Source of the DNA: Parasponia andersonii
Taxonomy: Eukaryota; Streptophyta; Magnoliopsida; Rosales; Cannabaceae
Assembly: GCA_002914805.1 (NCBI GenBank)
Contig: JXTB01000122.1
Location: 573,439 to 637,438, forward strand
Direction: 5' to 3'
Length of the DNA: 64,000 nucleotides
Part shown: in pieces, positions 34,820-46,092 of the stretch
How the letters are laid out: the number at the start of each line of letters is the position of its first letter
Numbering within the stretch: the first letter of the stretch is position 1
The notes under the pieces: generated by a model
Databases searched by the model: none
What the model was told of the DNA's origin: nothing
Seen by the model: the letters and a program-made list of their open reading frames with translations, nothing else
Program-made: the position numbers and the translations under genes

Positions 34820-35224
34820 TATGGATTTTTTTTTTTTTTTTACAATCAATTGTAACTGCATATAAAATTAAATTTATTTATTCCAGAACTTTGGAATAAG
34901 TTCTTTTTTTAATAACCAAAATGATAAATGGATTTCTTTTAATAAAATACAACGAATACCGTGCATGTACGTAATATTACTTGATTTTTTTTAAAAAAAA
35001 AAGAAGTAAAATGTAGATATGGATTCTGCTTTTTTTTTTTTTTTGGGTACAATCAATGGCAACTGCATAAAAAATTAAATTTATTTATTCCAGAACTTTG
35101 GAATAAGTTTTTTATTTTTTAATAACCAAAATGATAATTGATTTCTTTTAATAAAATACGAATAACGTGCATGTACGACGTAATATTAGTTGAAATTTTT
35201 TAAAAAAGAAGGGAAGAAAAATAG
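34820..35224. repeat. Direct duplication of about 200 bp ending beside the tRNA gene
   Basis: 34820-35018 and 35019-35224 share 'acaatcaat.g.aactgcat', 'ttccagaactttggaataag', 'aataaccaaaatgata' and 'gtgcatgtacg'. The second copy runs into the terminator of the tRNA-His gene; the tRNA itself is not duplicated. Confidence 0.8.
35217..35221 (-). terminator. Pol III terminator of tRNA-His
   Basis: On the minus strand a run of five T residues starts 13 bases past the tRNA 3' end. Confidence 0.7.
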
Positions 35225-35233
35225 CAAATATTC

Positions 35234-35305
35234 TGTGGCTGCTGGGATTCGAGCCCAGGTCTCCACGGCCACAACGTGGAATTCTTACCACTAAACTACA
35301 GCCAC
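35234..35305 (-). tRNA. trnH-GUG (nuclear): tRNA-His (anticodon GUG)
   Basis: The 72-nt cloverleaf on the minus strand runs from GTGGCTG to CAGCCAC plus discriminator A. The acceptor stem pairs 7 of 7. The anticodon stem CCACG/CGTGG encloses the loop TTGTGGC, with anticodon GTG at 35270-35272. The T stem is CTGGG/CCCAG. The internal promoter boxes are TAGTTTAGTGG (A box) and GGCTCGAATCC (B box). No intron; CCA is not encoded, as expected for a nuclear gene. The extra 5' G of tRNA-His is added after transcription in eukaryotes. All stems are intact, so it looks functional. Confidence 0.97.
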
Positions 35306-35650
35306 AACGTTGGATAGTGATTGCTAATTTGTTTTAATTAATGTAATTATTTTGTTTCTTTGTTTCTTTGTTTAAATATAAACTAAGCTAACATTAGAGG
35401 CAATATAAGTACGTTTAACACTGTGTCCGGGTTTGACGGGGAATATATACTATAGATCCTAAGAGATGTACATGGTGCTCTGATTAATGGATGTTGACGT
35501 GGTATGCATGTTGTGTACTAAAGAATGATTTGCACCTAAGCAAAAATAGTCAAAACTGTCAATTAATAAGTACTAATCTAATTATAAATGTCACTTTGAT
35601 AAGGTACAGATCAAATAATCAAATAAATACGTGTATTATAACGTGTCATC
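35306..35650. other. Upstream flank of the tRNA-His gene and spacer
   Basis: AT-rich sequence with no coding region or repeat that I can support. The tRNA promoter is internal, so nothing is needed here. Confidence 0.5.
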
Positions 35651-35671
35651 CAATATATATATATATATATG

Positions 35672-35911
35672 GGTTTAATTCAGTTGGTAATTTTCTTTTC
35701 CCTATTTATAACTAAGTTATTATTTTACCTAATAAAAATTTCCTATGGACATTTTTTCATGATAAAAGGTAGAAAGAGAAAATTATTAAATAATTAGTAT
35801 TTATTTTTATTATTTTTCTATAATTATTTAAATTATGATAACTATTGGATTAATGATTCAACGACTAAAAAAAATATTTATAAAAAAATAAAAAAATTAC
35901 CTATTGAATTG
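35672..35911 (+). mobile_element. TA-embedded MITE-like element, copy F (diverged, next to gap)
   Basis: It follows a TA run (35651-35671) and shows 'tacctaataaaaatttcctatgg', 'aattagtatt', 'taactattggattaatgatt' and an end 'aattacctattgaattg' that matches the right end of copies A and C. It is much decayed and stops at the assembly gap. Confidence 0.45.
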
Positions 35912-36005
35912 NNNNNNNNNNNNNNNNNNNNNNNNNNNNNNNNNNNNNNNNNNNNNNNNNNNNNNNNNNNNNNNNNNNNNNNNNNNNNNNNNNNNNNNNN
36001 NNNNN
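35912..36005. other. Assembly gap (94 undetermined bases)
   Basis: A run of n. It lies where the TA spacer between inverted copies F and G of the MITE-like family would be expected. Confidence 1.
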
Positions 36006-36195
36006 TATATAGATATTCTTATTTAACAGTTACTATAATTTGAGTAGTTGAAAAAAAATAATAAAAATAAATATCAATTATTTAATGTTTTTTTTTAAAC
36101 TTTTATTATAAAAAGACGTATGTGATGAAATTTTATTGGACAAAACAATACTTACAGATAAGTTAAAAAAATACTTATTAAATCGGTGTCCTATA
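36006..36195 (-). mobile_element. TA-embedded MITE-like element, copy G (inverted, diverged)
   Basis: It resembles the second half of copy B: 'aaaagacgt', 'aaattttattgg', 'acttacagataag', 'aaatacttattaaatcggtg', then 'cctatata'. Its left part falls in the gap. Confidence 0.4.
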
Positions 36196-37392
36196 TATGT
36201 GAACAACAATATATATTTTGTATATAACTTATCGATAGTTAAATATATGTTATTTTTATATAATAAGTTGTTCAATTATTGTGGTAATTTGATGTTATTA
36301 TTCAAATAATTATGTCATATGTTTGGTGTAAAATGCAAACTATTCATGCATATGAAATAAAAGAACAACTGCTAAATATTTGGTGATGACAAGACAAAGA
36401 AAATAAACAGTACCACTAAAAGATCGTAAATATTTACACTTCCAATATGAGTTGCACAATAATATTTAAATACATGGATACTGTTAGACAATTGGGTCTA
36501 TAGTTAGGATAGGAACAAAACTGTGGTGGTTGATACTTAATACCAAGTGCAATAATAACTTAATTATAAAATATATGAAAATGAGAATGATATCAAAGAA
36601 AGACTGGGGAGAGCATAGCTCCCACTTTCTAATGATTGACTCATGCCGTTAACGGGAGAGATAGACTACCCTCTCTTTAATATTATTGATAGAATTATTT
36701 GCGGTCTATGAAATTGTCTTTTATATATGAATCATTGATATATTTAGGATAAATACTGGTCAAAATGGAGAAGTTATTGCCTACGGGTATGAGTAGGAGA
36801 AGTTATCTTTTATTCTGTCATTTTGGTTTATGTAGATAATAAATTTCCCATGTCATTGCAGAGGAGGGAAATTAAAATTAAAATGAGAATTATAAAAGAT
36901 TGTGGCCTTTGCTCATGTGAATGACCTATTGACTTAAGGGGTTTGGTTGTTTGAATAGGCCGTGTTCTAAAATGGGTTGTGGTAAGTTGGGTGGTACTGT
37001 TGTTAGATGGGTTACTGTTATCGTTGTGAGGTAATAATAGGAATATTTATAGGCTTGTTTCTTAGGTTCTCATTTACTCGGATGGGTATCAAAATATGCC
37101 ATTACTTACTACTTTTTTTCTTGGCCAAATAATTTTCAGAAAAGCAAATGGGATTCCTTTTACGTTTGGTAGCCGATCTTCATAAAGCATATACACATTA
37201 CACCCTTTTCATTTACTTTTTATGATTAACCAAATCCCCTTTGAGATGCACTAGATCACATTTATTTTTAGCTAGCTGAAAAAAATTTACCAAGAGGAAT
37301 AATAGGTAATGTTATTCCTTTAAACCTTGTGGCCTTATTCTTTTTCTTTCTTTTTGTTTTGTCATTTCATTTTTTTTTTTTTCATTTGACTC

Positions 37393-37448
37393 ACATTTGA
37401 TGAGTGGTGTAGCATGTGGCACATTTGATGAGTGGTGTAGCATGTGGC
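37393..37448. repeat. 28-bp perfect tandem pair
   Basis: 'acatttgatgagtggtgtag' plus 8 further bases occurs twice head to tail. Confidence 0.9.
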
Positions 37449-37471
37449 AGATTCTCATGCTGAAGATTGTG

Positions 37472-37662
37472 CATTTATAGTTTTGTGTATATAGATGCTC
37501 GAGGCTAGTCTATAAATAGATATGGAAAATAATATAATCCATGATTACAATCATACATAATTACTTAATTCATTTATAGTTTTGTGTATATAGATGCTCA
37601 GTCTATGAATAGATATGGAAAATAATATAATCCATGATTACAATCATACATAATTACTTAAT
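37472..37662. repeat. 99-bp tandem duplication
   Basis: The unit starting 'catttatagttttgtgtata' at 37472 repeats at 37571. The second copy is about 7 bases shorter (loss near 'gaggcta') and nearly identical otherwise. Confidence 0.9.
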
Positions 37663-38056
37663 TCAAATGGTATTCTAATGAAAAAAATAACTGGAACATG
37701 AAATAATCGCACCACAAATATGCAGGTATGGTGCGGGGATAATATTAGCATAATCTGCACTATATCGGCACGATATACATATTCATGTAATAAATTATTA
37801 CACATATAATTATGTATTTTATTTTATATTAATCATATCTATATCTCTTTTAAAAAATAATGAGTTTAAAGACTTATTTGTGCTTATATATTTGAATCTT
37901 AGAGTTTAAAAACTATTTGATACATTGTTATATTTGATGTCATGTTCACTATTAAAACATCGTTATGTTTGCTTATAATTTTAATTTTATAATTTTCTTA
38001 TTTTATCATGTTTAATGAGTAATAGGTAACTACATTTTTCCCTATTATCTATTAAT

Positions 38057-38200
38057 TATTCTCTACATCGTACTTACATATAAAATAATAATTAATAAGA
38101 TGAGTATGATATTACAATTGAACTTCAGTATTCTCTACATCGTACTTACATATAAAATAATAATTAATAAGATGAGTATGATATTACAATTGAACTTCAG
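38057..38200. repeat. 72-bp tandem duplication
   Basis: Two adjacent copies of the unit beginning 'tattctctacatcgtactta' and ending 'ttgaacttcag' appear identical. Confidence 0.9.
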
Positions 38201-40212
38201 AATATGGATGGTAATTGAAAAACCATCATCCATCTACTCATTGCGATTAATATATATCCAAGAACCTTTTACTTGCCAAAGATAAAAACCTTAATTACTT
38301 TCCCTTTAACTTGTAGTTAAATTGGAATATCACTTTAATTAGCCGTTCTATCTTGTTCCTCATTCAGTTTTATAGACATATTGGGATAATATAAAAAAAT
38401 CTCCACTTTTATTTTTTTGAGAAAAAACACACATCTTTTTTTAGTATTAAATAAAACCTTTTATTTGTGTTTTTTTTTTTCCTTTTGTTTAATATCAAAT
38501 CATACTAAATTTATGTGTAGTTAAAATTATTGAAAGTAAATATTTATAATTTTTGAAACAGGATATCATAATTCAGAATTTTTTTTTTTGAGTATTTAAA
38601 AGCTGTTACAGTTGGTTTTCTGAGAGGTTATAAATCATTATTAATTAGTTCAAATGGTTCATTTTGGCTATTTCTACGGATGCCGATTGACAATTTAAAA
38701 GATAAAAATATTTCTACAATAATTTTAAACTCTAATTTTAATAATATATATGAAATTGATGAGATTTAATAGGGAAAATACAAATAAAAAATTTTATATG
38801 ATATTAATAAAAATGTGCGTGTTCTTTTGCTACAAGGCTAAATGCATGATGATTTTTGTTAAAAAATAATATTATCTCAAATATATTTTGAAAAGAACTT
38901 TGCATTTTTTTAATCATTTGGGTGCTTGATAAATGACATCTTATATTAGTGGTCTAGTTTCACTAGTATGGTCCCTTACAGGCGTTGCTACACTCAATCT
39001 CTCCAGGCCGCATCTCATAATATTATTCCCATGTGTTATCCTAGATCTATCTCCAATCCAAATGACCTTAAAACAGACTATTACAGAACTACCATAAATA
39101 TATAAATGAAAAAAAAAAAATCCTCCATTTTATGAAAATTAAAGCAACCAGGTAATGATGTCATTTTATTTTATTTTTTAACTTCTACGCCTATTTATCT
39201 AATTGACTCGCTTGACATAAAGCCAAAGAGCAAAAACACCTGTTAAGCATTTGCACATTCGCTCAATTCAACATTATGATTCAGAGTTACTGCTCTATAT
39301 TATAATAATAATAATAAAAAAAACTTTCCTATACATGTTTTTTTGTTTTCACAAATCTTTCGGGCCCTACTTCCCCAAAGTCAAAGAAAGTGAATCTTGA
39401 AATCGAGTTTGCTCGTAGAAGAAGTAATTCTAAACTTAGATATATTTCATGCTTCTACTCAATCACCATTTGAACGTTCAAAAGATCTATTTATGTAATG
39501 ATACTCACAAAGTTTTCGAAATATTATGAAAGTCATGAAAAGTAATAATAAATCGTAAAATACATATTTACGTACACTCATGTCATGATGGTTCCTAACC
39601 ATTATCAATTAGTATTATAAAGGAGTGCCTGTCTTTTAGTTGGAAAGCGCAGCTATTTAAACATTTAATTGCGTACAATACAATACGATTTTTTAATTAA
39701 TCAAGTCATGGAAATTTGGTATTCTATTCAACAAAATAGTTTTGGGGATTTTTTCTTATTTTAGTTCTGCTATTATAGCAAGGATAACATTACATGTTTT
39801 AATTTTTATATTAAATTTTTTATATCAACACGTATGACGTCACAATTTAATTATTGTATTAATACTTACTACAAATAAAATAAATATTATCACTAATTAA
39901 GTGATAATAAATCACATATTATATGTGTTAATATTAAAATTTTGATACAAAATTTATTACCTCAAACATTATTTTTAACAATGACTTTAGAATAAATAAT
40001 TAATAGCGTGATACGTGATATCTAAAATAAGTTCCTTTGTTTTGCGTCGAAAGTTTCCTTAAAGATTTGGCCATTGAAATTTGACCCATCCAGAAATTAG
40101 AATCAACTAAAAAAAATAATACTTAATTTATTTTCCCTACTTTTTTATTTTCTCTCCGTTTTGAACGCGTTGTGTAATTATTTCACTTTTTTGAGCTGAA
40201 AATGAGAAACTA

Positions 40213-40850
40213 TTGAATCACGTTAAACACCCACGGTCACAGAAGAGTCTGAGACGATCCTGCGGCCAGAAACGTTCCACATATGACAAGTGGGACCCAC
40301 TCGAACGAAGCGACACAATCGGTGTGTGGATTTGGGGAGTCGTGGAGACAATCCAAAACGTTAAATTCCCTTGTCGGTGGATCGCCCCACATCGCTATTG
40401 CCACGTGGCGCTCCACTGGGCTACACACGTCAGGTGGACGGTCCTTGAAGAAATTGCTGGTCCAAATCGACTGAATGTGAAAATAAAGTAATCCAATAAA
40501 AAGGCTTATAAATACTGGGGCCCAATAAAAAGGCCCCACGCTGGTGCCAATCCGAATAATTCGTACATATGTTTCTATTAAATAATTGAATAAATAAGAT
40601 TAAACTAATGGATAAGGTGACTTTTAAAGAACCTCAAAAGCCACTCAGTTTGGACCGTCGGATCTTTGAGACTAGAGAATTAGATACAGACACGTGTCAC
40701 AGTACCAAGCGGATTTGGCAAATGGTGCTTATCTGGAAGCGGCAGATGAGGAAATCGGGAATTGCCAAGTGGTTCAGACCAGACAAGATTCAGCCAGCGA
40801 CGTGCAACCAATCAGATAATTTACTGGATTTAAAATAGTGAGTGGTAACT
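40213..40850. promoter_or_regulatory. GC-richer island dense in plant cis-element motifs
   Basis: This stretch stands out from its AT-rich surroundings. It holds two perfect palindromic G-box/ABRE sites, GCCACGTGGC at 40400-40409 and GACACGTGTC at 40689-40698. It also has ACACGTCAG near 40425, ACGTGCAACCAATCAGATAA near 40800 (a CCAAT box beside a GATA motif), GGATAAGG near 40612 and a TATAAATA near 40507. No convincing reading frame or splice pattern is present. It looks like one or two plant promoters or an enhancer. The nearest gene is the CLC gene, which starts 1.2 kb to the right. Confidence 0.45.
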
Positions 40851-42025
40851 GTCTTTGTATGCTCAAATTGTGTATAATGGAATAATTGAAGCAAAATTAA
40901 TTAATCTGGGCCATGATAATCGGATTATATACTATTTACCATTATAATATTTGAGACAATTGGCTATTTCCACCTGAAGAAAATGAAATGAAAAATAAAT
41001 TTTTAGAAAAATGAAGCAAATGTGATATGGGTGGATGCAATTAATTAATCGCTAGTAGCTTCCCTTTTTTTTTGGGGGGGGTGTCACAATTTCTCAATTT
41101 GTAGGTTTTTTTGGCCTGGGCTAGCGCATATGTGTCTAGCTGAAAGATGTACAAATCATGTGAAATTGGGTAGTTATTAGATGGACAAAAGAGGTACCAT
41201 AATTCATAGTCAATGATGTTATGCGAAAAATTGGCCGGCTTAAAAAAAAAAAAAAGGAAAAGAAAAGATAAAGGGAAGCAGCCCAATTTTTGTTTTTAAT
41301 TTGTTAAATGTTATGTTCTCATTTCTAGTCGAATTTCCGCTTCACAATTTATAATTTGAATTTCTAGAAAAGTCCTCAAGACATCATAAACCTAAGTCTG
41401 AACAGTGACAACATGTGCCATGCTTTATTTTTATATTTTTTTTTTCCTTTTTCCCCCCCTCTAATTTCAACAAAAAATAACATGAATAAATAAACCTCGG
41501 TATCTAATATCAAGCTCTATGATCACCTGGCCCGAACTAATCTTTTTGGTTTCTCTAATTTTGATAATATGATGCTCCTGATAGCGACAGAAGAAAAAAT
41601 AAAAATAAAATAACGTAAAGATAAATAGAAAAAGAAACCTTTATTGCCAAATTTCCAAGCCTAGTCAATAATTGCTTGATAGGCCTAAAAGTAAGATCTA
41701 CTTCTCAATATAAATATGTTTTTCTCTCCTGATCTATCGATGGATTTGTCACTTTTGGCTGTTTTAGTAATTTTACTACCCTTGAATCTACTCCTCTATG
41801 TATTATTTTGCATTGGCACTCTTGCCAAAAAAATAAATAAAAATAAAAATAAGGTAGAAGCAAACAAAGAAGCTTGTGTCGTGTTTGAGACCTTGAGTAT
41901 AAATACGGTCAAAAGAGTTCATGATAACAGTTCTTGCATTTTGAAAAAGGTTTAACTCATAATTTGTTCTTGTTCCAAATCCAAACCAAGAAAGGGACAC
42001 CAATAAGAAAACTTGGTGTGTTCCA
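40851..42025. other. Upstream region of the CLC gene
   Basis: AT-rich with homopolymers. Two TATAAATA boxes lie at 41709-41716 and 41898-41905. The second, about 120 bases before the start codon, is the better promoter candidate. No other gene is visible. Confidence 0.5.
41898..41905 (+). promoter_or_regulatory. Candidate TATA box of the CLC gene
   Basis: TATAAATA, a consensus plant TATA box, stands about 120 bp before the ATG at 42026 and would leave a short 5' leader. Inference only. Confidence 0.4.
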
Positions 42026-45000
42026 ATGGAACAAGACTCAAAGCAATATGTAGCAGAGGCAGCTGGTCCGCATATGGAAGAAGAAGCTGATTTGGAAGCA
42101 AGAGACCCGGAAAGCAATTCTCTAAGCCAGCCTCTCCTCAAGCGAAACCGAACACTTTCCTTCAATCCATTAGCCATTGTTGGCACCAAAGTTTCCCACA
42201 TAGAGAGTTTGGATTATGAGTAAGTGATGAACTAAAAACTAGTTTTTTTTGTTAAAAAAACAAAAAAAAAAAAGAAAGTAAAAAATTTTTCTCTTCTTGA
42301 AATTTTTGACACTGAATTTTGAAGTTTTTGTGGCGATTTAGAATCAATGAAAATGATCTCTTCAAGCAAGACTGGAGAAGCAGATCCAGAGTACAAGTCC
42401 TTCAGTACGTATTCTTGAAATGGACACTGGCTTGCCTTGTGGGACTCCTTACTGGCATAATCGCCACTCTTATCAACCTTGCGGTTGAGAACATTGCCGG
42501 ATACAAGCTTCTTGCGGTGATAGCTTTAATAGAGAAAGAAAGGTGTTGATCATTGTTCCCTGTGTTTCTTGGTGGACAATATTGTTTTTCCTTTTCTTCA
42601 GTCAAAATATCTTAGTAGCTTGTGCTCATAGTAATACCAATAATAGTATCAAGAATATGGTAAAATCCATAATTGAAAATTGTACGTGAAAAACTTGATG
42701 CGATGTAGGTACTTCATGGGGTTTATATATTTCACAGCGGCCAATTTTCTTTTGACGATGGTCGCTGCTGTTCTCTGCGTGTGTTTTGCTCCGACTGCCG
42801 CGGGGCCTGGTATACCTGAGATCAAGGCTTACCTCAATGGAGTTGATACTCCCAACATGTTTGGTGCTACGACATTGATTGTCAAGGTATGTTTGCTTCA
42901 AATAGAATGCAGTATCTATAGTTTGAGTCACTGACCATTGTAGAGACTCAAGCGACATTTTAGTAACACTGGAGGTCTAAATGTCATCACTGGGGAGAAA
43001 AATAGTTGGCTTTAACCACTCAACCATAACTAGATTTCATAAGTTGGCTTATGAAGATAATGTTTCGATAACTAACTGCATTGTAGATTCTAAATATTCA
43101 GCAAATATTTATGTTCTAAAATGCACTTCAGTTTTCACAAGGGTTGAGGACCTAGTTCCAGCTTTCCACTAAGACAACAGAAAGCCGGGATCTTGTCAAA
43201 TACAATAGTTCAAATAAATAAATGATCTATCCGTAATTGAAAGGTCTGTTATCTTAAAACGTGATTCCGTGGTTATAAAGAAAGATATATTGTATAAATT
43301 ATCAGTTAAAGAAATCATCCGCAATCATTGAAAACACTAAAATACATAGCATATTTGATTTCAAAACTGTCGAGGCCAATGACGTAAAGCATTTATATTC
43401 TTGTAGATAATTGGAAGCATTGGAGCTGTCGCTGCTGGCCTGGATCTTGGAAAAGAAGGGCCTCTTGTGCACATTGGCAGCTGCATCGCTTCTTTACTAG
43501 GACAAGGGGGGCCTGATAATTACCGGATTAAATGGCGATGGCTTCGGTACTTGAATAATGATCGTGACCGTCGGGATCTCATCACCTGTGGTGCTTCTTC
43601 AGGGGTTTGTGCAGCTTTTCGGTCTCCTGTTGGTGGTGTACTCTTTGCTCTCGAAGAAGTGGCTACATGGTGGAGGAGTGCGCTCCTATGGAGAACTTTC
43701 TTCAGCACAGCCATTGTGGTGGTCGTGCTTAGGGCCTTCATTGAAATATGCAATGCTGGAGAATGCGGGCTCTTCGGAAAGGGAGGGCTAATCATGTTTG
43801 ACGTAAGCGATGTTCCTGTTAGGTACCACGCAGCGGACATTATACCAGTTGTTCTGATTGGTATCATTGGTGGACTTCTGGGAAGCCTTTACAACCAAGT
43901 TCTGCACAAGGTCCTCAGGCTATACAATCTCATTAATCAGTGAGTAAACCTAATCCAAACTTCAATCTTTGATTATAACCGTAGCAAGAATAGATCCGAG
44001 ATAAAGGAATATTTTGTTGTAAAACAAGCTACTGTTTTCAAGGATGACGAATATCGTAATAAAGTAATCCAAACTGTAAAGTAAGAGGCTGGCACAACCA
44101 GCGCAACTTTACCATTCAAGCCCGAGAACTAGCTCGATATGTTTCAAAACCACCTTACGGGGATACTTTAGATTCAGAGAAGATAACTCACTCTCCGCAA
44201 GACCCAATAAATAGAAAGGAATTTAGTTTAGCTCGATAGTAACTAATATCTTTTTTTTTTTTGTAACTTAATTATTTCTCTTCGCGGCAGGAAGGGAAGA
44301 TTCCACAAGCTCCTCCTCAGTCTTAGTGTATCAATCTTTACCTCTGTCTGCCTTTATTGTCTCCCTTTCCTTGCTGCTTGTACACCCTGTGATTCCTCTC
44401 ATGCAGATTCTGTCTGCCCCACCAATGACCGATCGGGAAACTATAAGCAGTTCAACTGCCCCAAAGGATACTACAATGATCTGGCCACCCTACTCCTTAC
44501 CACCAATGATGATGCAGTTCGAAACATCTTTTCGACAAACACTCCAAGTGAATATAATCCCGTCTCCCTCCTAATCTTCTTTGCACTCTATTGCGTCTTA
44601 GGACTAATTACCTTTGGCATTTCCGTGCCATCTGGATTGTTCCTCCCCATTATCCTCATGGGATCAGCTTATGGCCGTCTTCTTGGTATGGCAATGGGAT
44701 CTTATACAAGCATTGACCAAGGGCTCTTTGCTGTTCTTGGTGCAGCCTCTCTCATGGCTGGTTCAATGAGGATGACTGTCTCACTCTGCGTGATATTTCT
44801 TGAACTCACCAACAACCTTCTATTACTACCCATAACCATGATTGTACTCCTAATTTCCAAAACCGTGGGAGACACTTTCAATCCAAGCATCTATGAGATT
44901 ATACTCGAGTTGAAAGGCCTGCCTTTCCTGGATGCAAATCCAGAACCATGGATGAGGAATCTCACTGTTGGGGAGCTTGCTGACGCCAAGCCACCAGTAA

Positions 45001-45703
45001 TCACACTCCATGGAGTCGAAAAGGTGTCTCGTGTTGTTGAAGTCCTCAGAAATACAACACACAATGGTTTCCCTGTTGTAGATGATGGGGTGGTGCCGCC
45101 AGTGGGACTGGCAGTTGGAGCAACAGAACTACATGGACTAATCCTCAGAACTCACCTGCTCCAAGTGCTAAAAAAGAAGTGGTTTCTGACAGAGAAACGA
45201 AGAACAGAAGAATGGGAAGTGAGAGAGAAATTTACCTGGGTTGATTTGGCTGAAAGGGAAGGAAAGATTGAAGAGGTAGCAGTGACAAGGGATGAAATGG
45301 AGATGTACGTAGATCTGCATCCCCTGACAAATACAACACCTTACACAGTGGTAGAGAGTATGTCAGTGGCAAAAGCTATGATCCTCTTCAGATCAGTGGG
45401 ACTCCGCCATATGCTCATTGTACCTAAGTATCAAGCAGCCGGGGTGAGTCTATATAACAAGTTTCATTCGCTTGAATCATATGCACTCTTTTCCTATCTC
45501 ATTAAGTCGAACAATAACTGTTGTATACCTCTATTATAGAGACAATCACGATGCTCCTTGCATATATAAAACTAACCTAATATGCCTGCTATTTCTAGGT
45601 GCCTCCACTGGTTGGGATTTTGACGAGGCAGGACTTGCGGGCATATAACATTTTGTCTGCTTTTCCTCACCTGGCAAGATCCAAGAGCAGAGAGAAGCAC
45701 TAA
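42026..45703 (+). CDS. CLC-b: Vacuolar nitrate/proton exchanger, CLC-a/CLC-b type
   Basis: Six exons (42026-42219, 42342-42542, 42709-42886, 43407-43939, 44291-45443, 45599-45703) join at GT-AG sites to give 787 residues; Arabidopsis CLC-a/b have about 780. The N-terminus has SLSQPLLKRNRTLSFNPLA and KVSHIESLDYEINENDLF. The transport core shows GPGIPE at 164-169, with Pro165 at the selectivity site that in CLC-a favours nitrate over chloride. The gating glutamate is in GKEGP (Glu208) and the proton glutamate in FALEEVATWW (Glu275). Two CBS domains fill the end (PPVITLHGVEKVSRVVEVLR; VGILTRQDLRAYNIL), where nucleotides regulate the family. It should load nitrate into the vacuole in exchange for protons. 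Details such as VPPVGLAVGATELHG favour CLC-b over CLC-a. It converges with the methyltransferase gene, 389 bp between stops. No defect seen. Confidence 0.95.
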
Positions 45704-46092
45704 ACCTTTATAATCCAAGAATGGTGGCATCGGCTTTCTTGGTGCGGGACATGTCATTCTTTATTCTTTAAAAAGTATTGTCAAATTACACATTCTTTCG
45801 TCAAATATTAAGAGAGCTAAATAATTTGCCAAAATGATATATGCTTCATTCAATTAGGTAAGATGCCACAGAGATTTAATCACGTAAACATCATCAGTTT
45901 TCAATTCTTCTTTTTATACAGATTTCAGTCAAGAAGAACAAAATCTCATTTCTTCATCAGAGCAGACATACAAAAATGGCGTGGGATAATTTGGGCCATG
46001 GAATTATTTTCTCATTCTTCTACTTCCAAGTACCTCACTATGAATATAAATATATATTTTTTAGAGTTACAGCGAAATCCACTTGACATTAA
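45704..46092. other. Shared 3' intergenic region of two convergent genes
   Basis: 389 bp between the stop codons of the CLC gene (plus) and the RNA methyltransferase gene (minus). Both 3' UTRs must lie or overlap here. Nothing else is seen. Confidence 0.6.

Larger units (their letters stand above)
36196..40212. other. AT-rich spacer with several short tandem duplications
   Basis: No coding region with a recognisable domain. Three tandem pairs are listed separately. Remaining sequence is low complexity with short random frames. Confidence 0.55.

Noticed and set aside
37393-38200. Possible CRISPR-like array
   Set aside because: Only doublets without regular spacers, in a plant nuclear context.
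40213-40539. Overlapping frames on both strands in the motif-rich island
   Set aside because: Higher GC content lengthens random frames; the plus frame begins with TTG, and neither resembles a known family.
42981-43172. 63-codon frame in the CLC gene
   Set aside because: It lies entirely within intron 3 and is out of context with the flanking exons.
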